64,000 bases of DNA from Blastococcus saxobsidens (GCF_002938435.1 NZ_POQT01000009.1:90751-154750), one strand, 5' to 3'; shown: positions 42,893 to 52,293, counted from the stretch's first letter. A program made the numbers and translations. The notes: generated by a model not told the origin, from the sequence alone.

Positions 42893-43378
42893 TCAGCGCA
42901 GCCGGGCCAGCAGCGCCTCGATGGCGGCGACGACCGACGAGGCGCGGACCGTGTTCCGGTCGCCGAGAAGGGCCAGCTCGACGACGTCGGTGCGCGTCCC
43001 GTCGGAGACGCCCAGGTAGACGCGTCCCGGCGGGTGGCCGTCGACCGGGTCGGGGCCGGCCACGCCGGTGAGCCCGACCCCCCAGGTCGCCCCGCAGCGC
43101 ACCCGGACGCCTTCGGCCAGGGCTTGCGCGGTCTCCGCTGCGACCGGTCCGTGGGCGGCGAGGAGGTCCTCCGGCACGCCGGCGAGCGCCGCCTTGAGAT
43201 CAGTGGCGTACACGACCACGCCGCCCCGCAGCGTGGCGCTGGCGCCGGGGACCGAGGCCAGGGTCGCGCATAACAGCCCGGCGGTCAGCGACTCGGCGGC
43301 GGCCACCGTCTGCCCGCGGTCCAGCAGGGCGCGGTGCAGCCGGACGGCCGGTCCGGACGGCGGGGAGGGGGCGGTCAC
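42893..43378 (-). CDS. cinA: CinA C-terminal-type nicotinamide-nucleotide amidohydrolase
   Basis: 161 aa, the stand-alone amidase domain (PncC). VAAAESLTAGLLCATLASVPGASATLRGGVVVYATDLKAALAGV, then TGVAGPDPVDGHPPGRVYLGV, the family signature. Deamidates NMN to nicotinate mononucleotide in pyridine-nucleotide recycling. GTG 43378 follows GAGGA. Usually coupled to pgsA; here its upstream neighbour is the opposite-strand BTAD gene. Confidence 0.93.
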   Translation of the reverse strand: MTAPSPPSGPAVRLHRALLDRGQTVAAAESLTAGLLCATLASVPGASATLRGGVVVYATDLKAALAGVPEDLLAAHGPVAAETAQALAEGVRVRCGATWGVGLTGVAGPDPVDGHPPGRVYLGVSDGTRTDVVELALLGDRNTVRASSVVAAIEALLARLR

Positions 43379-43431
43379 CGGAGCATCCTCGCCGCTCCCG
43401 CGCACCGGCGCCTTCCTCGCAGCACTCCGGA

Positions 43432-43441
43432 ACACTAGAGT
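43432..43441. promoter_or_regulatory. Overlapping divergent -10 elements for cinA and the BTAD regulator
   Basis: TAGAGT on the plus strand (43436-43441) and TAGTGT on the minus strand (43432-43437) share bases in ACACTAGAGT, in the 117-bp gap between the divergent start codons. Confidence 0.4.
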
Positions 43442-43495
43442 CCGCTCCCGTCATCCCCGTGGGGGAAACGAGCTCCCAGCCCCGGGAGGCGCGGG

Positions 43496-44257
43496 ATGCA
43501 CGCGTTCGTCGACGATGCCCGCCGTGCCGGTCCGTCCCCGCGCGCGCCGGTCGTGCGCGTGCTCGGCGGCCTGTCCCTCACCGTCGCGGACCGCACGATC
43601 GCCGTCCCGCCCGGGAGCCGGCGCCTGCTGGCCTACCTCGCGCTGCACCCGGCCGGGGTGGACCGCCGCTCCACCGCGGGCGTGCTGTGGCCCTCGGTGA
43701 CCGACGGCCGCGCGGGCGGCAACCTGCGCTCGGCGCTGTGGCGGCTGCAGCAGGTCGGCTGCCCGCTGGTGCGCTGCGAACGCTTCACGCTCAGCCTGGA
43801 CGACGCGGTGCGGGTGGACCTGCGCGAGCTCGAGGCGTGGGGCGACCGGGTCCTCGACGGCTCCGCGACCGCGGCCGACCTGGCCGTGCCGCCCGGTCCG
43901 GTCGCCGATCTGGCGCTGCTGCCGGGGTGGTACGACGACTGGGTCCTGGTCCTGCGCGAGCGGCTCGCCCTGCGGGTTCTGCACGCCCTCGAGGCGCTGG
44001 GCCGGCTGCTGCAGGCCGCCGGTCGGGCCGAGGCCGCCGTCGAGGCCGTCCAGGTCGCCGTGCTCGTCGACCCGCTGCGGGAAAGCGGCCAGCGGGCCCT
44101 CATCGAGGCCCACCAGGCGGCCGGCGACTGGGCGGCGGCCCGCCGGCAGTACGACAGCTTCCGCGGGATGCTGCGCCGCGAGATCGGGGTGGAGCCCAGC
44201 GCCGAGCTGACCGCGGTGGCCACCGGGCGGAGGCCGGTTCCTGCGACGCGGCTGTGA
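43496..44257 (+). CDS. BTAD-domain (SARP-like) transcriptional regulator
   Basis: 253 aa. N-terminal OmpR-type winged helix (about residues 18-100: VRVLGGLSLTVADRTIAVPPGSRRLLAYLALHPAGVDRRSTAGVLWP) and C-terminal bacterial transcriptional activation domain (about 105-245: VDLRELEAWGDRVLDG ... LLPGWYDDWVLVLRERL ... AVLVDPLRESGQRALIEAHQAAGD). The size and two-domain layout fit small SARP activators without NTPase modules. GGGAGG precedes ATG 43496. First gene of an opposite-strand cassette with a metzincin-like protease; it may control that gene. Confidence 0.88.
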   Translation: MHAFVDDARRAGPSPRAPVVRVLGGLSLTVADRTIAVPPGSRRLLAYLALHPAGVDRRSTAGVLWPSVTDGRAGGNLRSALWRLQQVGCPLVRCERFTLSLDDAVRVDLRELEAWGDRVLDGSATAADLAVPPGPVADLALLPGWYDDWVLVLRERLALRVLHALEALGRLLQAAGRAEAAVEAVQVAVLVDPLRESGQRALIEAHQAAGDWAAARRQYDSFRGMLRREIGVEPSAELTAVATGRRPVPATRL

Positions 44258-44350
44258 CGCCTCGGTGACGGGATGGCTGCCACCGTGCCCGCGCACCCGT
44301 CGTCGGGGACCAGCAGGCGGGTGAGACCACCGCTCGAGGAGCTGATCGCA

Positions 44351-46567
44351 ATGACCGTTGTCGAACCCAACGCCGCACCGATGACCGCAGACGGGGACGG
44401 GACCATGCCGGCGCTCCCCGGCGACGCCGCCATGGTGGAAGACGACGCGATGACGAGGAGCGGCGCCGATACCGTCGCGGACCCCGGGGCCGCGGCGGGG
44501 AACGGCGGCGGGGGCGTCGGCACCGCGGTGGAGGACTGGCTGGCCGGCCAGACGCCGACGGGCGCACGGATCCCGATCACCCCGATCCCCATCCCGGACC
44601 GCCCGGTCCTCCCCGTGCGGATGCGTCAGGTCAGCGGCTGCTACCGCTCCCCGGCCGGGGGTTTCCAGCTCGAGCTACGGGTGGACGTCGACGGTCGCCG
44701 TCCGCTGAAGAAGCTCAGCGGTGACTACTTCAGCGCCTCGGGGGCGACGCTCGGTTACTTCGGCTCGTGGACCGTCGACGGGGTCACCACGTCGGTCTCC
44801 AACGGCGCGCTGGTGGCCGTGGGCACGGCCCGGTGCACCTGGCCCACCACCTACACGGTCGCCCGGGTGACCATCCCGCGGCGCACCGTGTTCCAGGCGC
44901 CCGCGCCGGCCACCATCCAGTGGTGCACGCCGAGCGGCGCGGTCGGCGCCACGTACGTGTGCGCGCCCGCGGGGACGGCGATGCGCGTCGTGGAGCTCGA
45001 GCAGGACGTCGAGGCCGGCGTCACCCCGTTCGCCTCCTACGACACCGGCTCGCTGACCAGCGGCGGCCCGGCCCGCACCCTCACCGCGGCCACCGCCTAC
45101 GGGGAGGCGGGCATCCAGGTGCTCGACACCGGCGGCACCACCACCCTCGCGACCGCCGCCGGGCACGTGTGGAACAACGCCAGCCTGCACGGCGCCATGA
45201 CCGCGCACTTCTCCCGGTGGCAGGAACGGGCGCAGTTCAAGGTCTGGCTGCTGCACGCCCAGCGGCACGAGCTGGGCACCGGGCTGCGCGGCATCATGTT
45301 CGACCAGCAGGGCCTCCAGCGGCAGGGCTGCGCGAGCTTCTACCAGGTCATCCAGGCCGGGACACCGCAGAACCTGCGCGAGCAGCTCTACGTCGCGGTG
45401 CACGAGCTGGGGCACTGCTTCAACCTGTTCCACTCGTTCCACAAGTCGTTCATGACCCCGCCGCTGCCGAACCGGCCCGGCTCCCTGTCGTGGATGAACT
45501 ACCCGCAGAACTACAACCCCGGAGGCGGGGCGCCCAGCGGCGCAGCCGCCTTCTGGGGCGCCTTCCCGTTCCAGTTCGACGACCTCGAGCTGGCGCACCT
45601 GCGGCACGGGTTCCGGGACAACGTGATCATGGGCGGGACGCCGTTCGGCAGCGGAGCCGCGCTCGAGATGCCCGCGCAGCCGCCCGACCCGGTGTCCGAC
45701 ACCAGCGGCCTGCGACTGCGGCTGCGCACCTCGCCCGCTCGCCCGGTCCTCGGCACCCCGGTCGTCCTGGAGCTGGAGCTGACCGTCGACCGTGGCCAGC
45801 TGGTGCACCCGGCCGAGCTCCTGCACCCGAAGTACGGGATCGTGCAGGTGACGATCAGCCGGCCCAAGGGCGACACGGTCGTCCACCGCCCGCCGGTGCT
45901 GCACTGCGCGGAGCCGGAGCTGGTGGCCGCCCGGCCGGGACAGGTCCTCCCGGCCAGCGCGTACATCGGCTACGACGCCGCTGTCGGGCAGGTCTTCGAG
46001 GACCCGGGCACCTACCGGATCCGGGCCACCTACACCGCTCCGGACGGCTCCGTCGTCGTCTCCGACAGCGCCATGGTCCGGGTCTGGGGAGCCGGCGGCG
46101 CCGAGGACGGCGCCGTGGCCGAGCTGCTGCTCGGCGACGAGGTGGGCATGGCCATGACCCTGCTCGGCAGTGACGCACCGTCGCTGGCGACCGGCATGGA
46201 GTCGCTCCAGGAGATCGCCGAGGAGCACGGCGACCACCCGGACGCCGTCTACGCCCGGCTGGCGCTCGGCATCAACGCCGCCCGCCCGTACACCGCGGTC
46301 GCGCCCGACGGGTCGGTCGCGGTGCGGGACCGTGATCTGGACCGGGCCGACGCCCTGCTCCAACCGGCGATCGACGCCTCCCGCGGCAGGGACGGCCTGG
46401 ACGACCTCACGCTGCTCCAGGTCATGGGATACCTCGCCCGCAGCCACGCGGCCGAGGGCGACCGTCACGGGGCGCGCGAGCTGCGCAGGGACGCCGGCCG
46501 GCTGGCCGCGGACAAGCAGCTGCCCGACGCCGCGCTGACCGTGCTGGACGAGGGCGAGGACGGCTGA
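44351..46567 (+). CDS. Metzincin-like zinc metalloprotease with variant HExxHxxNxxH motif
   Basis: 738 aa. Residues 1-85 are acidic/Gly-Ala-rich and disordered, with no signal peptide. A beta-rich domain (about 90-215) contains QVSGCYRSPAGGF and RVDVDGRRPLKKLSGDYF. The protease domain (about 240-440) has HELGHCFNLFH, with zinc ligands His351, His355 and His361, catalytic Glu352, and Asn358 where metzincins usually have Gly. SWMNYP (Met382) supplies a Met-turn 21 residues later. The C-terminal region has an immunoglobulin-like part (RLRTSPARPVLGTPVVLELELTV) and a helical TPR-like tail. GAGGAG precedes ATG 44351. Target unknown. Confidence 0.8.
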   Translation: MTVVEPNAAPMTADGDGTMPALPGDAAMVEDDAMTRSGADTVADPGAAAGNGGGGVGTAVEDWLAGQTPTGARIPITPIPIPDRPVLPVRMRQVSGCYRSPAGGFQLELRVDVDGRRPLKKLSGDYFSASGATLGYFGSWTVDGVTTSVSNGALVAVGTARCTWPTTYTVARVTIPRRTVFQAPAPATIQWCTPSGAVGATYVCAPAGTAMRVVELEQDVEAGVTPFASYDTGSLTSGGPARTLTAATAYGEAGIQVLDTGGTTTLATAAGHVWNNASLHGAMTAHFSRWQERAQFKVWLLHAQRHELGTGLRGIMFDQQGLQRQGCASFYQVIQAGTPQNLREQLYVAVHELGHCFNLFHSFHKSFMTPPLPNRPGSLSWMNYPQNYNPGGGAPSGAAAFWGAFPFQFDDLELAHLRHGFRDNVIMGGTPFGSGAALEMPAQPPDPVSDTSGLRLRLRTSPARPVLGTPVVLELELTVDRGQLVHPAELLHPKYGIVQVTISRPKGDTVVHRPPVLHCAEPELVAARPGQVLPASAYIGYDAAVGQVFEDPGTYRIRATYTAPDGSVVVSDSAMVRVWGAGGAEDGAVAELLLGDEVGMAMTLLGSDAPSLATGMESLQEIAEEHGDHPDAVYARLALGINAARPYTAVAPDGSVAVRDRDLDRADALLQPAIDASRGRDGLDDLTLLQVMGYLARSHAAEGDRHGARELRRDAGRLAADKQLPDAALTVLDEGEDG

Positions 46568-46633
46568 GGGGTGGCCGACGGGGCCGGGAGCGAGCATCCC
46601 GCTCCCGGCCCCGGAGGCGGCACCATTACCACC

Positions 46634-46945
46634 ATGACGGAGCCGGCGGTGCTGGAGCTCGGGACGGGCTTCCGGGACGATGAGGTGACCGTGCTGCTCG
46701 ACGGCCGCGAGGTGTGGTCGGGCGGCGGGATCACGACCGACTACTCCATCGGCCTGGCCGCGGTCGTCCCGCTGCCCGGACCGGTCGACGGGCAGCCGCT
46801 GCTGGAGGTGCGGGTGGGCAGCCGTGCCCGCGGCGCGGAGCGCCTGCCCGGGCCCGCCGCGGCCGGCCCGGTTCGGCTGCGCTGTGACCTGGACCCGGCC
46901 GGTGCCATGGCGCTCGGCACGGCACCCGAGGGGCCGATGTTCTGA
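46634..46945 (+). CDS. Small beta-rich hypothetical protein
   Basis: 103 aa, not recognised. Begins AVLELGTGFRDDEVTVLLDGREVWSGGGI and continues with short strands (ITTDYSIGLAAVVPLP, PLLEVRVGSR, PVRLRCDLDP), suggesting a small beta-sandwich. Starts 66 bp after the metzincin-like gene on the same strand, so probably co-transcribed and possibly a partner or inhibitor; that is inference. ATG 46634 is chosen; GTG 46571 is an in-frame alternative without a clear ribosome site. Confidence 0.6.
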   Translation: MTEPAVLELGTGFRDDEVTVLLDGREVWSGGGITTDYSIGLAAVVPLPGPVDGQPLLEVRVGSRARGAERLPGPAAAGPVRLRCDLDPAGAMALGTAPEGPMF

Positions 46946-46991
46946 GGACCCGCCGGTCGCGGACCCCGTACCCGACCGGCGGGGTGGCGGC

Positions 46992-47666
46992 TCAGGCGGC
47001 GGTGTCGGTGCGGGTGCCGGTGCTCGGCCCTGCGGCGCGGCGGGCGGTCGCGGCACGCATCGCGCGGGCGCTGGTCTGGCGCAGCGTGACGGCGCGGTAG
47101 ACGTAGTCGAGGCCGGACAGCACCGTGAGCACCACGGCCACGGCCATGACCCACCAGCGGGCCGAGGCCATCAGGCCGCTCAGCGGCAGGATGTAGAGGG
47201 CGATGGCCAGCGCCTGGACGACGGTCTTCGCCTTGCCGCCCCGGCTGGCCGCGATCACCCCGTGGCGGATGACCCAGAAGCGCAGCAGGGTGACCCCTAC
47301 CTCGCGGACCAGGATCACCGCCGTGACCCACCAGGGCAGGAACGCGAGCACGGAGAGCCCGATGAGCGCCGTGCCGGTGAGCGCCTTGTCGGCGATCGGG
47401 TCGGCCAGCTTGCCGAACTCGGTCACCTGGCCGGTGCGCCGCGCGATCTGCCCGTCGTACCGGTCGGTGATGATGGCCAGCCCGAAGACCAGCGTCGCCC
47501 AGTAGCGGCCGGCGTCGTCCAGCCCGTCGTCCTTGAGCAGGAGCACGGCGAACACCGGGACGACGGCCAGCCGAAGCACGGTCAGGGCGTTGGGGAGGTT
47601 GACCAGCTTGGCCGACTGCGGCGGGGTCGCTGCAGGGTCGGGGGCGACGTCGGTCACCGCGCTCAC
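46992..47666 (-). CDS. pgsA: CDP-diacylglycerol-glycerol-3-phosphate 3-phosphatidyltransferase
   Basis: 224 aa integral membrane enzyme making phosphatidylglycerophosphate. The CDP-alcohol phosphotransferase signature D-G-x2-A-R-x8-G-x3-D-x3-D is complete ([20 protein letters not shown] then IAD). Four to five hydrophobic helices surround it; [22 protein letters not shown] marks the N-terminus. GTG 47666 overlaps the rimO stop by 4 bp. The disordered C-terminal tail is Ala/Arg/Thr-rich. Confidence 0.95.
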   Translation of the reverse strand: MSAVTDVAPDPAATPPQSAKLVNLPNALTVLRLAVVPVFAVLLLKDDGLDDAGRYWATLVFGLAIITDRYDGQIARRTGQVTEFGKLADPIADKALTGTALIGLSVLAFLPWWVTAVILVREVGVTLLRFWVIRHGVIAASRGGKAKTVVQALAIALYILPLSGLMASARWWVMAVAVVLTVLSGLDYVYRAVTLRQTSARAMRAATARRAAGPSTGTRTDTAA

Positions 47667-49102
47667 CGCCCGGCCGGCGTGACGGCGGGCACGAGCACGC
47701 GCGCCACCAGGTCGATGCCGTCGGTGCCCACGACCTCGGCGGTGACCAGCCGGCCGGCGACCGCGCCGTCGGGGACGCCGGTGACCGTGGTGGTGCCGTC
47801 GGAGTCGGGGTCCTGGTGGGCGGCGTGGCCGAGCCAGGTGCCGGGGCCCTCGTCGTCGGCGAGGTCCTCGGTGAGCAGGACCTCGACCCGGTCGCCGATC
47901 CGGTCCTCCGCCCGCTGGGCGGTCAGCTCCTCGACGAGGTCGGTGACCCGCCGGACGCGCGCGTCGATCTCGGCCTGGTCGAGCTTTCCGGGCAGCCGCA
48001 TGGCCTCGGTGCCCTCCTCGTCGGAGTAGCCGAAGACACCGACCGCGTCCAGGCGGCCCTCGGTGAGGAAGCGCTCCAGCTCCGCGACGTCCTCCTCGGT
48101 CTCCCCCGGGAAGCCGAGGATGACGTTGGTGCGGAACCCGGCGTCGGGGGCCAGGCTACGGGCGCGCTCGATGGTGCGCAGGAAGTCCTCGGTGCCGCCG
48201 AACCGGCGCATGCGGCGCAGCAGCGTGGGCGAGGAGTGCTGGAAGGACAGGTCGAAGTACGGGGCGATGCCCCCGCCGCCGCCGGCGATGAGCTCCAGCA
48301 GCCCGGGGCGCAGCTCCGCCGGCTGCAGGTACGCGACGCGCACGCGGACGACGCCCTCGACCGCGGCCAGCTCGGGGAGCAGCTTCTCCAGGGAGCGGAG
48401 GTCGCCCAGGTCCTTGCCGTAGGACGTGGAGTTCTCGCTGACCAGCACCAGCTCGGTGACGCCCTGGGAGGCCAGCCACTGCGCCTCGCCGAGCACCTCG
48501 GCCGGCGGCCGGGACACGAATGCGCCGCGGAAGGTGGGGATGGCGCAGAAGGAGCAGCGCCGGTCGCAGCCGGAGGCCAGCTTCAGCGCTGCCGTCGGGC
48601 CGGAGGCCAGCCGCTTGCGGCGCAGCCAGTCGTGCCCGGGGATGGCCGGCGAGTCCGACGCCGCGACGGCGGCGGTGCGCTGGACGGGGCTGATCGGCAG
48701 GAGCGTGCGGCGGTCGCGCGGGGTGTGCGGCACCAGGGGACGACCGGACAGGACGTCGTCGAGCCGGCCGCCGATGTCGGCGTAGTCGTCGAAGCCCAGG
48801 ACGGTGGCCTCGGGCAGCGCCCCGGCCAGTTCCGAGCCGTACCGCTCGGCCATGCAGCCGACCGCGACGACGGAGGCACCGGAGTCGGTGGCGGCCAGGA
48901 TCGCGTCGACCGAGTCCTTCTTGGCCGTCTCGATGAAGCCGCAGGTGTTGACCAGGACGGCGTCGGCGCCGTCGGCGTCGTCGACGAGCTGGTAGCCCTC
49001 GGCGGCCAGGCGGCCGGCCAGCTCTTCGGAGTCGACCTCGTTGCGGGCACATCCGAGCGTCACCACCGCCACGGTCCGGGCATGGTCGGGCGCGGCTGTC
49101 AC
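47663..49102 (-). CDS. rimO: Ribosomal protein uS12 methylthiotransferase RimO
   Basis: 479 aa radical-SAM enzyme that methylthiolates an Asp of ribosomal protein uS12. N-terminal cluster ligands [26 protein letters not shown] and VGCMAERYG; radical-SAM motif [12 protein letters not shown]; and [14 protein letters not shown] and YSDEEGTEA, which distinguish RimO from MiaB; C-terminal TRAM region. GTG 49102 has TACGAT six bases upstream. Coupled to pgsA. Confidence 0.96.
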   Translation of the reverse strand: MTAAPDHARTVAVVTLGCARNEVDSEELAGRLAAEGYQLVDDADGADAVLVNTCGFIETAKKDSVDAILAATDSGASVVAVGCMAERYGSELAGALPEATVLGFDDYADIGGRLDDVLSGRPLVPHTPRDRRTLLPISPVQRTAAVAASDSPAIPGHDWLRRKRLASGPTAALKLASGCDRRCSFCAIPTFRGAFVSRPPAEVLGEAQWLASQGVTELVLVSENSTSYGKDLGDLRSLEKLLPELAAVEGVVRVRVAYLQPAELRPGLLELIAGGGGGIAPYFDLSFQHSSPTLLRRMRRFGGTEDFLRTIERARSLAPDAGFRTNVILGFPGETEEDVAELERFLTEGRLDAVGVFGYSDEEGTEAMRLPGKLDQAEIDARVRRVTDLVEELTAQRAEDRIGDRVEVLLTEDLADDEGPGTWLGHAAHQDPDSDGTTTVTGVPDGAVAGRLVTAEVVGTDGIDLVARVLVPAVTPAGR

Positions 49103-49108
49103 CCGGCC

Positions 49109-49114
49109 ATCGTA
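49109..49114 (-). promoter_or_regulatory. -10 element TACGAT, leaderless start of rimO
   Basis: TAnnnT hexamer with six bases to GTG 49102. Confidence 0.5.
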
Positions 49115-49179
49115 GTCGCCGGATGCGATGTCCCCACCGCTCGGCGGGGTGATCCGGGTGAGGTCTCCCCCACTGCCCG

Positions 49180-49297
49180 CTCGCCCCTCTGCGCGGCCGC
49201 CGACGTGATCAGGCCGCGCCGCCGCGGAGGGTGAGCCGGGCGACGACCTCGCCCCTCTGCGCGGCCGCCGACGTGATCAGGCCGCGCCGCCGCGGAG
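49180..49297 (-). repeat. 50-bp duplication of the ftsK 3' end
   Basis: Two identical 50-bp copies, 49180-49229 and 49248-49297, offset by 68 bp. Each encodes the same terminal sequence TLRGGAA-stop on the minus strand. The right copy is the real ftsK end; the left copy is a duplicated remnant with its own preceding codons. Confidence 0.9.
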
Positions 49298-51784
49298 TGT
49301 GAACAGCACGGACTCCAGCTCGTCGGGCTTGATGAGGACGTCGCGGGCCTTGGAACCCTCGGAGGGGCCGACGATGCCGCGGCTCTCCATGAGGTCCATG
49401 AGCCGGCCGGCCTTGGCGAAGCCGACCCGCAGCTTGCGCTGCAGCATCGACGTCGAGCCGAACTGGCTGGTGACGATGAGCTCCACGGCCTGCACGAGCA
49501 GGTCGAGGTCGCCGCCGATGTCCTCGTCGATCTCCTTCTGCTCGCCGGCCGCGCTGCCGGCGGAGAAGACCTCCTCGCGGTACTCGGGCTCGGCCTGGCG
49601 CTTGCTGAACTCGACGACCGCCTCGATCTCGGCGTCGGAGACGAAGGCACCCTGGACGCGCATCGGCTTGCCGGCGCCGATCGGCATGAAGAGCGCGTCG
49701 CCCATGCCGATGAGCTTCTCCGCACCCGGCTGGTCGAGGATGACCCGGCTGTCGGTGAGGCTGGAGGTCGAGAAGGCCAGGCGCGAGGGCACGTTGGCCT
49801 TGATCAGGCCGGTGACGACGTCGACCGACGGGCGCTGCGTGGCCAGGATCAGGTGGATGCCCGCGGCACGGGCCTTCTGGGTGATCCGGACGATGTGCTC
49901 CTCGACGTCCCGCGGGGCGACCATCATCAGGTCGGCGAGCTCGTCGACGATCGCCAGGATGTAGGGGTAGCGGCGGTAGACCCGCTCGCTGCCCGGCGGG
50001 ACGGTGATCTCGCCCTTGTCCACCTTGCGGTTGAAGTCGTCGATGTGGCGCACACCGGTGGACTTCATGTCCTGGTAGCGCTGCTCCATCTCCTCGACCA
50101 GCCAGGCCAGCGCGGTGGCGGCCTTCTTGGGGTCGGTGATGATCGGCGTGATCAGGTGCGGGATGCCGTCGTAGGGCGTGAGCTCGACCATCTTGGGGTC
50201 GACCAGGATCATCCGCAGCTGGTCGGGGGTCGCGCGCAGCAGCAGCGAGGTCAGGATCGAGTTGACGCAGCTGGACTTACCGGCACCGGTGGCACCGGCC
50301 ACCAGCAGGTGCGGCATCTTCGCCAGGTTGGCGCAGACGAAGCCGCCCTCGATGTCCTTGCCGAGGCCGACCAGCATCGGGTGCGGGTCCTGCTTGGCGG
50401 CCTGCGAGCGCAGCACGTCGCCGAGGCTGACCTTCTCGCGGTCGGTGTTGGGCACCTCGATGCCGACGGCGGACTTGCCGGGGATCGGGGCCAGGATCCG
50501 GATGTTGTCGTTGGCCACCGCGTAGGCCATGTTGCGGGTCAGCGCGGTGATCTTCTCGACCTTGACGCCCTGGCCGAGCTCCACCTCGTAGCGGGTGACC
50601 GTCGGGCCGCGGGTGAAGCCGGTGACGGCGGCGTCGATGTTGAACTGGTCGAGCACGCCGCTGATCGCCTCGATGGCGACGTCGTTGGCCTTGGACCGGG
50701 CCCGCGGCGGGTCGCCGGGCCGCAGCATGGACAGCGCCGGGAGGACGTAGTCGCCCTCGACCGGCTGGATGGAGAGCTGCTCCGGCTCGGTGATCGGCGG
50801 CAGCTCCTCGGGCGGGGAGGTGCGGTCCACGATCGGCGGTCGGGCGGCCGGTACCGGCGGCGGGGACGCCAGCACGGTGTGCTCGGGGTCGGTCGTGCGG
50901 GTGGCCTCGGGAGCCTCCGCGTAGGCGCCGTGGTCGATCGGGCCGGTGGTGAGCAGGTCCTCCGACAGGGAGCGACGGCGACGGCCCTCGGGTGCGGGCT
51001 CCTCGTCCTCCTCGTCGTCGTACTCGTCGTAGTCCTCGTCGTAGTCCTCCCGGCCCAGCAGCCGGTCGGTGAACTCGCGCAGCCGCTCGGGGATCTGGTG
51101 GACCGGCGTGGCGGTGATGACGAGAAGGCCGAAGAAGGCCAGCAGGAACAGCAGGACGACGGTGACGACGGCGCCGAGCCCGGCGACCAGGGGCGTGCCG
51201 ACGGCCCAGCCGACCAGCCCGCCAGAGCCCGGACGGCCTTCCTGCGGGTTGGCCGGCGAACCGAGCACCTGGGCGACGCCGAGGATCGAGGCGATCGCGC
51301 AGAGCCAGCCGATGGCCAGGCGACCGCGCGCCTCCGGGCGCGGTCCGCGGCGTAGCAGCCGAAGTGCGGCGAAGAACAGGACGACGGGCAGCGCCATCAC
51401 GAGCGAGCCGATGACCCAGCGGACCCCACCGGTCAGGGCGGCCCCGACCGGGCCGATGCCGTCGCTCCACGCGGCCGCCCCGAGCACGATCGCCAGGCCG
51501 AGGACGGCCAGGCCGACCCCGTCACGGCGGTGCTCCGGGGCGAGCGGCTCGGCCTCCTCCGGCCGGGCGACCGACCGGGCCAGCCCGCCGGCCCCCCGGG
51601 CGAGCAGGTTCCACCCCCCGCTGGCGATCCGCCAGAAACCGGGACCGGACGGCTGCTTCTTCTTGGCGGCCGGACGGCGATTGGGAGCGCGCTTGGCGGG
51701 CGGCCGCTTCTTGCTCGCCGCCGTCGATCCGGACCGGCTGCGGGTGGCGGCCGGCCGGCGCGTCGACGTGGTGCGGGCAGGCAT
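49277..51784 (-). CDS. ftsK: DNA translocase FtsK/SpoIIIE
   Basis: 835 aa. A basic disordered start is followed by four transmembrane helices (about residues 85-235), an acidic linker (REDYDEDYDEYDDEEDEEP), the alpha/beta motor (about 330-720) with Walker [46 protein letters not shown] and HLILATQRPSVDVVTG, and a C-terminal gamma winged helix (about 760-825) that reads KOPS sites. Moves chromosome dimers through the septum. ATG 51784 has TACCGT seven bases upstream. Confidence 0.97.
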   Translation of the reverse strand: MPARTTSTRRPAATRSRSGSTAASKKRPPAKRAPNRRPAAKKKQPSGPGFWRIASGGWNLLARGAGGLARSVARPEEAEPLAPEHRRDGVGLAVLGLAIVLGAAAWSDGIGPVGAALTGGVRWVIGSLVMALPVVLFFAALRLLRRGPRPEARGRLAIGWLCAIASILGVAQVLGSPANPQEGRPGSGGLVGWAVGTPLVAGLGAVVTVVLLFLLAFFGLLVITATPVHQIPERLREFTDRLLGREDYDEDYDEYDDEEDEEPAPEGRRRRSLSEDLLTTGPIDHGAYAEAPEATRTTDPEHTVLASPPPVPAARPPIVDRTSPPEELPPITEPEQLSIQPVEGDYVLPALSMLRPGDPPRARSKANDVAIEAISGVLDQFNIDAAVTGFTRGPTVTRYEVELGQGVKVEKITALTRNMAYAVANDNIRILAPIPGKSAVGIEVPNTDREKVSLGDVLRSQAAKQDPHPMLVGLGKDIEGGFVCANLAKMPHLLVAGATGAGKSSCVNSILTSLLLRATPDQLRMILVDPKMVELTPYDGIPHLITPIITDPKKAATALAWLVEEMEQRYQDMKSTGVRHIDDFNRKVDKGEITVPPGSERVYRRYPYILAIVDELADLMMVAPRDVEEHIVRITQKARAAGIHLILATQRPSVDVVTGLIKANVPSRLAFSTSSLTDSRVILDQPGAEKLIGMGDALFMPIGAGKPMRVQGAFVSDAEIEAVVEFSKRQAEPEYREEVFSAGSAAGEQKEIDEDIGGDLDLLVQAVELIVTSQFGSTSMLQRKLRVGFAKAGRLMDLMESRGIVGPSEGSKARDVLIKPDELESVLFTLRGGAA

Positions 51785-51791
51785 GCGTCAG

Positions 51792-51797
51792 ACGGTA
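51792..51797 (-). promoter_or_regulatory. -10 element TACCGT, leaderless start of ftsK
   Basis: TAnnnT hexamer with seven bases to ATG 51784. Confidence 0.45.
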
Positions 51798-51933
51798 ATC
51801 CCGACAAGGGCCCGGGACGGCCAGGCCGGGTGTCGTGTCCCGCACGCGGCGTCCGTCTTCCGACCCGACTGCCGCCGGACCGGCCCGTCGGACGTGCCCG
51901 GGGAGCGGCGCATCCGGTCGGCACCCCCGTCGA

Positions 51934-52293
51934 TCACAACTCGATCGGCATCCCGTGCGGCGTGCGGGCGGCGGCCTCGTGCCAGGCTCTCGTCGCCCGC
52001 TCCATGTCCTCCTGGGTCGCGATGCCCCGGTTGCGGAGCATCTCTGCCAGCGCGTCGGCCCAGCGCTCGTAGTAGTCGCTGCCGTCGGGCCGGCCACCGG
52101 AGACATGCCGCCCCAGGGTGCGTGCCCACTCCGACCACGAGAACGCACCCGCCTCGTGCAGGGTCACGGTCATCGCGAAGACCTGCGCCTGCCAGGGAGC
52201 GGCGAAGACCTGCTCGCTGGGCGGCGGCAGCGGCAGCTCGGCACCCGCAGCCGCGGAGATGCGCGCCAGCGTCCCCGCGGCGGTCGTGTCCAT
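51934..52293 (-). CDS. Nitrile hydratase accessory (activator) protein
   Basis: 119 aa. Matches the small accessory/beta-like protein of cobalt nitrile hydratase operons: FAAPWQAQVFAMTVTLHEAGAFSWSEWARTLG, YYERWADALAEMLRNRGI and RATRAWHEAAARTPHG. Such proteins deliver cobalt to the alpha subunit by subunit swapping. The start overlaps the beta-subunit stop. Third gene of the operon, and no further nitrile-pathway gene follows. Confidence 0.85.
   Translation of the reverse strand: MDTTAAGTLARISAAAGAELPLPPPSEQVFAAPWQAQVFAMTVTLHEAGAFSWSEWARTLGRHVSGGRPDGSDYYERWADALAEMLRNRGIATQEDMERATRAWHEAAARTPHGMPIEL

Noticed and set aside
49103..49276. Extra gene fragment between rimO and ftsK
   Set aside because: The apparent coding end is the duplicated ftsK tail, not a separate gene.
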